From positions 1-23,303 of IMG/VR virus record IMGVR_UViG_3300041405_000346: 23,303 nucleotides of DNA; one strand, written 5' to 3'. This document shows positions 15,901 to 20,626 of the stretch, piece after piece. The stretch's first letter is position 1. Each line of letters opens with the position of its first letter. This stretch comes from a virus. The position numbers and the translations under genes are program-made. Below the pieces are notes generated by a model, which did no database searches, was not told where the DNA came from, and was given only the letters and a program-made list of their open reading frames with translations.

Positions 15901-16082
15901 AGTACAAGGCGGACGCGTCCTCGACCTGGCTCGACTTCGCGACCGAACCGGTCACCACGTCGACCACGGTCACCGGGCTCGTCGCTTCGACGGCGTACAA
16001 CTTCAGGGTGCGGGCGAATGCCGACGACGTGGCGTTCTCCGACTCCGACTACACCGCTGCGGTGAACGCCTCGACGACCGCG
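12105..16082 (+). repeat. Array of FN3-encoding repeats across three genes
   Basis: Twelve FN3 units of about 90 codons are spread over the genes at 11634 (3), 12956 (7) and 15195 (2). At DNA level phrases recur with few changes, for example ACCGACTCGGCCTGGTCGG at 12337, 12607 and 14320, and CCCCGGCCGGGGC near 12210, 14473 and 14746. Similarity is highest between particular units in different genes, suggesting unequal recombination or gene conversion. Confidence 0.75.
12956..15181 (+). CDS. Virion protein: Cys-rich N-terminal domain plus seven FN3 domains
   Basis: This 741-residue protein starts at GTG 12956 behind GAGGAGGGG; an upstream extension in the same frame overlaps the preceding gene and is discounted. 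Residues 1-107 form a domain with LACWAKTA, CCVSPTG, TLGRW, GSAEY, YYIYDDDV and IDPNTC. About 62 of 107 positions match the N-terminus of the next protein. Seven FN3 domains of about 90 residues each follow to the end. FN3 domains in virion proteins usually extend from the particle and give weak, general binding to cell surfaces or polymers. The N-terminal domain is probably the anchor to capsid or tail, by analogy only. I recognise no named family for it. Confidence 0.8.
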   Translation: MPIVLQPVDQVAHAQLAQRLACWAKTADGLTDDALQYQSCCVSPTGQTLGRWVVDEALCATYGPFDFTANQGDVIPCPTPGSAEYTNYYIYDDDVHAIDPNTCIEQVLAAPTGLNSPTQGPTTVDLAWDAVSDAQRYVVRWSLAGQDDWTELAPTFLLTAEVTGLTDETSYDFQVQAIGVGFVDSPWSATLTQATTSLGTLAAPTGVANPSSTGTTIDVTWNPVDNATSYTVEWSPTGAGTWTPATTATNSYTITGLTIGTSYDIRVKATAPDWTDSPYSAQIIGSTEQQLATPADLASPSQTGLTVNLTWSAVTSADTYVVRHSPAGAGTWTELAPVGITSATVSGLAASTSYDFEVKAQAEDFVDSAWSATLTQSTAAPLATPVLSSPSQTDTSVALTWTSVPNATSYTVQWSLAPSGSWNAMPNVSGTGQTVTGLTAGTSYRFRVLAHAAGWTDSAWSAVLTQATDAALVAPTGVNSPSQTTTTIDVAWTAVSGAGGYTVEWSPAGAGTWTPATNADTTYTITGLTADTSYDIRVKATATGFADSPYSTTLTQTTAEPQLATPTGFTSPSQTDTSINTSWTAVSGADSYVVEWSPAGAGTWTPVPAATTTQQITGLSAATNYDLRVKAVAADHVDSGYATLTQETQGPLAAPSGLASPSQTATTVDLTWNTAINADGYVVRHSPAGAGTWTEESQVLVTSDTVSGLTASTSYDFQVKSQADGFADSGWSATFTQSTTA

Positions 16083-16085
16083 TAA
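15195..16085 (+). CDS. Paralogue of the preceding protein: Cys-rich domain plus two FN3 domains
   Basis: This 296-residue protein repeats the N-terminal domain of its neighbour (1-107: MPIVLQPIDQ, LACWARTA, CCVSPTG, TLGRW, GSAEY, YYIYDEDV), with six Cys positions conserved between the two. Only two FN3 domains follow (about 108-200 and 204-296). The ATG follows TTAGGAGATAGCC and lies 14 nt after the previous stop. The shared first domain with a different number of FN3 units suggests gene duplication followed by gain or loss of repeats. A long and a short version of the same projection would both attach at the same kind of site. A hairpin follows 30 nt after the stop. Confidence 0.8.
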   Translation: MPIVLQPIDQTAKKELAQQLACWARTASGTTDVGVRFGTCCVSPTGETLGRWTIPNDLCGVYGALPFTGNNGQEIVCPPTGSAEYVSYYIYDEDVDPIDVDTCTPLVALAAPTALAAGAPTDTTIPLTWTGSANANGYTVSYSSDGGTTWLEVQASASPYTLTGLTPETEYTIRIRATDSTNAFAKSPWTTTVTATTESSLPELAVPANLATGTMTATTAPLSWDAVPNAVSYHVQYKADASSTWLDFATEPVTTSTTVTGLVASTAYNFRVRANADDVAFSDSDYTAAVNASTTA

Positions 16086-16112
16086 CGCGCGGCCGCGAGG
16101 GCGCGACCAGTC

Positions 16113-16292
16113 ATGCTGGCCCAGCAGAGCTTCCTGCTGGGCCAGACCTGCTCTCTGGCTTGGTTGGCGCCTCATGTTCGGAACCGATCCCCGGCTGTCG
16201 GCGCCACCGGGCACGTCCCCAACACGGGCGAAGACCAGCGACGCCGCCGGAGGACACGGTCCAAGGTCTGGAAGGAACGGGACAAGCGATGA
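16113..16292 (+). CDS. Possible small basic protein
   Basis: A 59-residue ORF fills the 247-nt space between two FN3 genes. It begins MLAQQSFLLGQTCSLAWLA, and its C-terminus is strongly basic (DQRRRRRTRSKVWKERDKR). Third-position GC is about 80%, fitting the neighbours. Its TGA overlaps an ATG at 16289 that opens a 15-codon ORF, whose own TGA overlaps the GTG of the next gene, so translation could pass along the chain. Against it: only a distant GAGGG as ribosome site, no recognised family, and its first codons are also a perfect hairpin. Confidence 0.35.
   Translation: MLAQQSFLLGQTCSLAWLAPHVRNRSPAVGATGHVPNTGEDQRRRRRTRSKVWKERDKR
16116..16145 (+). terminator. Perfect 12-bp hairpin, possible terminator
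   Basis: CTGGCCCAGCAG, a 6-nt loop AGCTTC, and CTGCTGGGCCAG form a perfect stem 30 nt after the stop at 16085. No U-tract follows, which is not unusual for actinobacterial terminators. It could reduce read-through into the genes beyond or protect the 3' end of the FN3 message. It may instead be coding (LAQQSFLLGQ) if the small ORF is real. Confidence 0.5.
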
Positions 16293-16332
16293 GCGAATCG
16301 GCTGCGGGCCGCGCCCGGAGAAGGGCACGCCG

Positions 16333-17190
16333 GTGACGGCCCCACAGGTGCCGCATCTGCTGCGCCACCGGTGGCTCTCACCTGGGGTTGTCGAGCTGTC
16401 GTGGTCGCAGGTCGGTGACACGGTCGCCTGGCATGTGGAGGTCACTCAGGCAGGGGAGACTGTTGCCGACCGGCTGATCGGTGTCCCTTCGGCTGTGGTC
16501 GAGGGCATTGCCTATGACCAGGAGGTACGCATCGCCGTCTCCGCCGTGGGCAAGGACGCGGAGACCGAGCCACTGGTTCGGATCTTCCCTGATTTCCACT
16601 ACCGGCCCGCTGCGCCCCGGGGTCTAATGGTGACCCCCTCTGACACGGTGTTGCGTCTGGCTTGGCTCCAGGATGACTGCTGTGAGGAATGGCAGCTGCT
16701 GTGGCGTCGTTTCGAGGCCGCCCCGACTAGGACGATCCAGCAGGAGCTCGAAGACGGGTCTCCGAGTCTGGCCTCGGGAACGGCCATGGTGGCGGGCGAG
16801 CCGCAGTACACCATCACCGACCTCGAACCTGACACCCGGTACCAGCTGCTCATCGCGGCCTGCTGGCGCGGTTCGTCTTATTCCGAGGCGCTCACTCCGG
16901 TCTTCGCCACTGAGTACACCGGCCCGCGCACACCGCGATTGCGGGCGGGGCGCCTTACTCACAACAGCATCGAGATCCTCTGGGAGGACGACCCGGCCGC
17001 GACCGGCTGGGCCGTGCGGCGCGTGCCGGGCCAGGTGCGCCACCAGCTCACCGGGCAGCCTCGCTGGAACGCCCAGGATCTGACGCCGGAATCAGGGTAC
17101 GAGTTCGAAGTCGTGGCCCTCGACGAGGACCATGGCCTGGAGTCGAAGGAGACGACCATCCGACTCCGGACGAGCGGGAGCCGACCCTAG
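16333..17190 (+). CDS. Three-domain FN3-like virion protein
   Basis: This 285-residue protein consists of three FN3-like beta-sandwich domains, about 1-90, 91-195 and 196-285. Key marks are VELSWSQV, LRLAWLQDDC with YTITDLEPDTRYQLLIAAC, and IEILWEDDP with LTPESGYEFEVVAL. It is more divergent than the repeats upstream and lacks their Cys-rich anchor. GTG 16333 is preferred because GAGAAGGG lies about 8 nt upstream and it overlaps the TGA of a tiny preceding ORF; an in-frame ATG at 16174 would add 53 low-complexity residues. It is the last gene before a terminator-like hairpin and the next regulatory motif, so it may end the tail-protein/FN3 unit. Confidence 0.7.
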   Translation: MTAPQVPHLLRHRWLSPGVVELSWSQVGDTVAWHVEVTQAGETVADRLIGVPSAVVEGIAYDQEVRIAVSAVGKDAETEPLVRIFPDFHYRPAAPRGLMVTPSDTVLRLAWLQDDCCEEWQLLWRRFEAAPTRTIQQELEDGSPSLASGTAMVAGEPQYTITDLEPDTRYQLLIAACWRGSSYSEALTPVFATEYTGPRTPRLRAGRLTHNSIEILWEDDPAATGWAVRRVPGQVRHQLTGQPRWNAQDLTPESGYEFEVVALDEDHGLESKETTIRLRTSGSRP

Positions 17191-17220
17191 ACATCACCTT
17201 CATCCCTTGATGTCCTTTTT
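17190..17220 (+). terminator. Terminator-like hairpin with T-tract
   Basis: GACATCA (17190-17196) and TGATGTC (17208-17214) form a 7-bp stem with an 11-nt loop, followed by CTTTTT. It lies directly at the stop of the FN3-like gene. The T-tract overlaps the recurrent motif, so the same bases may serve two purposes. Confidence 0.45.
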
Positions 17221-17232
17221 GCCGTATATAGT
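17211..17232 (+). promoter_or_regulatory. Recurrent motif with TATATAGT upstream of connector operon
   Basis: TGTCCTTTTTGCCG (17211-17224) is followed directly by TATATAGT (17225-17232), a good -10-like sequence. TTGATG at 17207 could be a -35, but the spacing (about 14 nt) is short. The connector gene start at GTG 17261 lies about 28 nt further on, behind GGGGGTG. Confidence 0.5.
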
Positions 17233-17260
17233 CGAGACACTGACGGTTTGGGGGTGTGTG

Positions 17261-18052
17261 GTGTCCGCGCTGTATCCGTGCGAGCCCTGGCCCATCGACC
17301 CTGCGTGCTGCCCCGACTGGCCCGAGAACGAATCGGAGTGGACGCCGGAGCATTTCGACGCCCAGCGGCTGGCCACAATCGAACTGTGGCGAGCCGTCGC
17401 AGGCGTCATCGGACTGTGCCGCACCACTGAACTGCCATGCCTGGACCGGTGCACCGTCCGCCCCCTAGAAGCGGCGTGGATGCAGCCCTGGCGCAGCGAG
17501 ACCGGCGCCTGGTACAACGCCAAATGCGGCTGCCGCGACACCTGCTCGTGCTCCCAGCTGTGCACCGTCACACTCCAGGGCCCCGTCTGGGAGATCGAGT
17601 CGATCACCGTGGACGGCCAGGCCCTCCCCGAAAACGACTGGAAGCTCCTGACGAACAACCGCGTCGCACGCTGCGGTGGCTGCTGGCCTGCCTGCCAGGA
17701 CTACTGCACCGAGGACGGCCTGGTCATCACCTACCTGCGCGGCACACCGCCGGACCTGGACGCCATTCGCGCCGTCAGCGCCCTGGCCTGCCGCAAGCTC
17801 GCCGAGTGCCCCCCCGGCGGCGGATGCGGCACGCTGCCCAGCGGCGTCACCAGCATCAACCGAGAAGGCCTGAACATGCAGTTCGACTCCACATTCGGCG
17901 GCGAGGACGGCGGCATCTACGTCACCGGCATCGCCCGTGTCGACCGATGGATCGCCTCCATCAACCCCTACGGCGTCACCGCGAACGCATCCGTCTGGTC
18001 GCCCGACGTCGACACCCCGCAGATCTGGCGCACCGGGCCGGTGACACCATGA
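17261..18052 (+). CDS. Head-to-tail adaptor (connector) protein
   Basis: This 263-residue protein matches the Cys-rich head-to-tail adaptors of actinophages. It shows AQRLATIELWRAVAGVIGLCR (helical), RCTVRPLEAAW, the cluster CGCRDTCSCSQLC (89-101), then TVTLQGPVWEIESITVDGQALPE, CGGCWPACQDYC, a helical AVSALACRKLAECP, and a C-terminus with VTSINREGL and VDRWIASINPYG. It carries 18 Cys in all. It would sit under the portal and begin the neck. GTG 17261 is chosen over in-frame starts at 17132 and 17210 because the first runs through the previous gene and the second lies on the regulatory motif. Its TGA overlaps the next ATG (ATGA), showing tight coupling. Confidence 0.82.
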   Translation: MSALYPCEPWPIDPACCPDWPENESEWTPEHFDAQRLATIELWRAVAGVIGLCRTTELPCLDRCTVRPLEAAWMQPWRSETGAWYNAKCGCRDTCSCSQLCTVTLQGPVWEIESITVDGQALPENDWKLLTNNRVARCGGCWPACQDYCTEDGLVITYLRGTPPDLDAIRAVSALACRKLAECPPGGGCGTLPSGVTSINREGLNMQFDSTFGGEDGGIYVTGIARVDRWIASINPYGVTANASVWSPDVDTPQIWRTGPVTP

Positions 18053-18273
18053 TCCCGCTGATCATCAGTCTCGCGTACGCGCTCGTCGCGCTGTTCGTCG
18101 CTCGCCATCTGTTCCAGAAGGCTGTCAAGGGCGGTTTCGAAGTCGACACCACCGCACGCATCGCCGTCGGCGTCGCCGTCTCCCTGCTCTACTCCCTCGC
18201 ATGGCCCCTGCTGCTACTGGGCCTGGGCATTCTGGGGTTCATCGTGCGCCGCGCCAAGACGGGCCAGACATGA
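18049..18273 (+). CDS. Two-helix membrane protein embedded in the connector operon
   Basis: This 74-residue protein has two hydrophobic helices: residues 2-18 (IPLIISLAYALVALFVA) and about 43-68 (VGVAVSLLYSLAWPLLLLGLGILGFIV). A short basic loop (RHLFQKAVKGG) joins them, and the basic C-terminus is RRAKTGQT. It overlaps both neighbours by ATGA, so it is translated with the connector proteins. The family is not recognised. Holins often have this size and topology, but this location, between adaptor and connector genes and far from any visible lysin, would be unusual. An inner-membrane role during assembly or DNA entry is equally open. Confidence 0.65.
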   Translation: MIPLIISLAYALVALFVARHLFQKAVKGGFEVDTTARIAVGVAVSLLYSLAWPLLLLGLGILGFIVRRAKTGQT

Positions 18274-18947
18274 TCGTCCTGGACTACATCGAGGACGAAC
18301 TGCTCTCGTGCCTGTGCAACATGCTCGCGACCGAGGGTCGACCGGCATGCGCGTGCCATCACTACGGCGGCGAGGAACCTCCTGTCGGCGACCGCTGCTC
18401 CAGCAATGACGCGGGCGAGAACGGCCAGGTCTGGGTCCGGCGCGTCCAGGCCTCCCTCACCGCCGAACGTGAAGACGTCACCTTCGCCGGTACCCCCTGC
18501 GGGGGGATCTGGCAGGCCGTCATCGAGCTGGGCATCTACCGGTGCATCAGCGCCGTCCCTGCCGACGACGGCACCGCTCCTCCTGTGGAGAACTACGACG
18601 CCGACCGCGACCTCCTCGCCGCCGACCGCGCCACGCTGGCGCAAGTGCTGTGCTGCTGGCCTCTCGCCGGTGAACCGCCCGTGCCTCTAAGGCTCCAGGC
18701 CGGAGTCAATGTCGGTGCGGCTGACCCTACGGGCATGACGGTCGAAGTCACCTGGAACAACCCCGCCGCAGCCCCCGTGCCGCTGCCATTCGAGATGAAC
18801 GTCAGCGTCCTGGGGGCGACCATCCTCCCCACGGGTCCCACGGGCGGGTGCGCCGGTTCCATTCTGACGATCACCGTGATCACCGCTTTGACCGCTGAAG
18901 AGGAAACCGAACCGATCTGGGTGTCGGCTCCGGCCGGAGGTGGCTGA
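18270..18947 (+). CDS. Connector / neck protein with C-terminal beta extension
   Basis: This 225-residue protein has a first part of about 145 residues that resembles an actinophage head-tail connector: helical DYIEDELLSCLCNML, PACACHH, DRCSSND, NGQVWVRRVQ, and CGGIWQAVIELGIYRCIS before ADRATLAQVLCCWPL. The remaining 80 residues form a beta-rich extension, LQAGVNVGAADPTGMTVEVTWNN through ILTITVITALTAEE. This extension carries the peptide GMTVEVTWNN, shared with the end of the major tail protein. A stopper or tail-terminator role is likely; which one cannot be settled here. It overlaps the membrane-protein gene by ATGA and the next gene by TGATG. Confidence 0.65.
   Translation: MIVLDYIEDELLSCLCNMLATEGRPACACHHYGGEEPPVGDRCSSNDAGENGQVWVRRVQASLTAEREDVTFAGTPCGGIWQAVIELGIYRCISAVPADDGTAPPVENYDADRDLLAADRATLAQVLCCWPLAGEPPVPLRLQAGVNVGAADPTGMTVEVTWNNPAAAPVPLPFEMNVSVLGATILPTGPTGGCAGSILTITVITALTAEEETEPIWVSAPAGGG
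18732..18761 (+). repeat. 30-nt segment repeated at 11584-11613
   Basis: Partner of the segment at the end of the major tail protein gene: 28 of 30 bases are identical, in frame, coding GMTVEVTWNN. Confidence 0.55.
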
Positions 18948-19414
18948 TGGCCAACGTCAAGATCACCATCCACCGAGTACCGATCTTCGAGCTGCTCTAC
19001 TCGCCTTCCGGCGACGTGCACAACCTCGTTGAGCAGACCACCAACATGGTGCAGATCGCCACGCTGCGCGAGGCTCCGGTCATGACCGGAGCCATGCTGC
19101 GCACCATCGGCGATGAGATCCGTGTAGCGCCTGGCCGCTCAGTGCGGGGCGTCGTGTACTCCACCGACGAGGCAGCCCTGTGGGTGCAGCAGGGCACCGG
19201 CGTCCACGGGCCGCTCGCGAAGCCCATTGTCCCGACCAAGTCGCGGGCGCTGCGCTGGCCGAACCGCAACCCTGGACGCGGACGCCGGGGCGATGGTCCG
19301 TTCGTGTACCGCGACAGTGTCGCTGGTCAGCCCGCCAACCCGTTCATGTGGCGCGGCCTGGTGCGCGGCACCGCCGTGGGACGCCAGCGGTGGACACTGA
19401 ATCGCCTGATCTGA
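18947..19414 (+). CDS. Neck / head-tail joining protein (HK97 gp10-like)
   Basis: This 155-residue protein has the pattern of gp10-like tail-completion proteins: REAPVMTGAMLRTIGDEIRV (61-80), then RGVVYSTDEAALWVQQGTGVHG (the usual YA..V..GTG.H element), then ALRWPNRNPGRGRRG, FVYRDSV and NPFMWRGL near the C-terminus. Such proteins join the completed tail to the neck. The ATG overlaps the preceding TGA (TGATG) and has the ideal site GGAGGTGG upstream. It is the last gene of the connector unit; a 44-nt gap carrying the recurrent motif follows. Confidence 0.78.
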   Translation: MANVKITIHRVPIFELLYSPSGDVHNLVEQTTNMVQIATLREAPVMTGAMLRTIGDEIRVAPGRSVRGVVYSTDEAALWVQQGTGVHGPLAKPIVPTKSRALRWPNRNPGRGRRGDGPFVYRDSVAGQPANPFMWRGLVRGTAVGRQRWTLNRLI

Positions 19415-19428
19415 CACAAATACACGAA

Positions 19429-19452
19429 TGTCCGGTTTATTAGTGTTTAATA
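19429..19452 (+). promoter_or_regulatory. Recurrent motif upstream of the tail chaperone gene
   Basis: TGTCCGGTTTAT (19429-19440) is identical over 12 nt to the site at 2159-2170. TTTAAT at 19446 resembles a -10 element and ends 8 nt before the GTG at 19459. A promoter here would give an almost leaderless message, consistent with the absence of a Shine-Dalgarno sequence. Confidence 0.5.
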
Positions 19453-19458
19453 GCCTTC

Positions 19459-20028
19459 GTGACCGATGCTTCTAAATATCCGACAATGTACACTTCGCGC
19501 CCACTTGCGGAGGCACAGGCCGAGCAGTCCACGCCGCAGCCCATCGCCGGGAACACAAACACGCCTGCGGCTGCTGAGCCGGAGCCCACCGGCGCGACGC
19601 CGCGTCGCGCCGCGCAGCTGCCGGTGGTCGACATCAACTTCGAAGACATCCCCGAGCAGCAGTACGAGGACTTCGCCTTCCCGCTCAAGACTGCCCCCGG
19701 CATCGTCTGGGTGCTCGGGATCGACGATGACGCGGTGTTGTTCGACATCATGGAAGTCACCCGCGAGGACAGCCCCAACGAGATCATCAAGTTCTGCCTC
19801 GGCGCGACCTTCCGCTACGCGGTCGACGAGTCCGGCGAAGAGATCGAGAACGGCCTCAAGAAGCTCATGGACTACACCGACCCCCACCGACGCGGCGAGA
19901 AGGAATCTCGCAAGTACCTCATGGAGGTCGTCATGAGCGCAGTCGACAAGTGGTGCGAGGAGCTCACCGACACCTCCATGCGTCCGCAGACCCGGGCGCA
20001 GCGCCGGGCGCGTCCCCGGCGGCGGTAG
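19459..20028 (+). CDS. Tail assembly chaperone, first ORF (gpG-like)
   Basis: This 189-residue protein has a disordered, Pro/Ala-rich N-terminus (1-55). A compact domain follows: EDIPEQQYEDFAFPLKTAPG, VWVLGIDDDAVLFDIMEVTRED, then a helical part with FRYAVDESGEEIENGLKKLM and SRKYLMEVVMSAVDKWCEEL. It ends in a very basic tail (RAQRRARPRRR). Size, place directly before the tape measure gene and pairing with a second ORF match tail assembly chaperones, which coat the tape measure protein during tail assembly. GTG 19459 is used because the motif upstream leaves little room; ATG 19486 is possible. The TAG stop is followed immediately by the second ORF in the same frame, so a normal -1 frameshift would not join them. 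Confidence 0.7.
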   Translation: MTDASKYPTMYTSRPLAEAQAEQSTPQPIAGNTNTPAAAEPEPTGATPRRAAQLPVVDINFEDIPEQQYEDFAFPLKTAPGIVWVLGIDDDAVLFDIMEVTREDSPNEIIKFCLGATFRYAVDESGEEIENGLKKLMDYTDPHRRGEKESRKYLMEVVMSAVDKWCEELTDTSMRPQTRAQRRARPRRR

Positions 20029-20556
20029 TTGCGCTCGTTCGCCAACGAAGTCCGGTTCCCCCTGTCCGCACCGGAGGTGGTGCTGGTGCGGATCGAGGGC
20101 GAAGACTTCTGGCTCAAGGTGCCCCCCACGCTGGAGCTGCTGGACATCGCGGCGAACTACGCGTGGCAGCAGCTCATCCCGGGCGCGCTTGAGGAGCCGG
20201 GGCGCCAGCTCCTGTTGGACTGGCTCGACGACTCCGACCACCCCGCGTCGTGGAAGCGGCTGCACGTGGCGATGCAGCCGCTGGGGCTGTACCTCTACGG
20301 CGTCCCCTACTTCGTCGCGGCGCGAACAGCCGCGAACCTGCTGCACCACTACAGCCTGTTCCGCATGTGGGCGCAGTTGAACCTGCACTTCGACCCTCAG
20401 CAGGCACAGGCGGCTGACTGGATCGCGGCGGCTCTGGCGTGGCTGCTGAGCACGAAGACCGACTCCAAGGAACGCAATGCGCTGTGGGCTGAGCTGACGA
20501 CTCCTGGGCGTCTGCCGACGGATGCGCCGGGAGTGCTCCCTGAATGGATGGCGTAG
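20029..20556 (+). CDS. Tail assembly chaperone, second ORF (gpT-like)
   Basis: The ORF is 175 codons from the TTG directly after the TAG of the first ORF. It shows VRIEGEDFWLKVPPTLELL, a helical core with QLLLDWLDDSDHPASWKRL and GLYLYGVPYFVAARTAANLL, a second helical part (ADWIAAALAWLLSTK), and ends GVLPEWMA. The position between gpG-like and tape measure genes argues for the gpT-like chaperone part. Three routes to expression are possible: read-through of the single amber codon, giving one fusion of about 365 residues; restart at the TTG; or independent start at GTG 20086, which has GGAGG 8 nt upstream and would begin VRIEGEDFWL. The last has the best ribosome site, so the true start is uncertain. 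Confidence 0.65.
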   Translation: MRSFANEVRFPLSAPEVVLVRIEGEDFWLKVPPTLELLDIAANYAWQQLIPGALEEPGRQLLLDWLDDSDHPASWKRLHVAMQPLGLYLYGVPYFVAARTAANLLHHYSLFRMWAQLNLHFDPQQAQAADWIAAALAWLLSTKTDSKERNALWAELTTPGRLPTDAPGVLPEWMA

Positions 20557-20579
20557 CTTTCAGCCTGTAACCGGTAGTA

Positions 20580-20609
20580 TGTCCCTAAATGACCGTTTTG
20601 CGAATTTAG
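20580..20609 (+). promoter_or_regulatory. Recurrent motif upstream of the tape measure gene
   Basis: TGTCCCTAAATGA (20580-20592) is overlapped by a better copy, TGACCGTTTTGCGA (20590-20603). The latter lies in the loop of CTAAAT/ATTTAG (20585-20590 and 20604-20609). The tape measure ATG follows at 20627. No Shine-Dalgarno is obvious beyond GGGGGTG. Confidence 0.45.
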
Positions 20610-20626
20610 TCGGTTTCGGGGGTGTA

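Noticed and set aside
18049-18273. Firm holin call for the two-helix protein
   Set aside because: Topology alone is not enough, and no endolysin or other lysis gene is seen near it.
19459-20192. Standard -1 frameshift between the two tail chaperone ORFs
   Set aside because: The second ORF is in the same frame as the first, and the -1 frame leads to a low-complexity shadow ending at 20192, so a slip cannot create the expected fusion.
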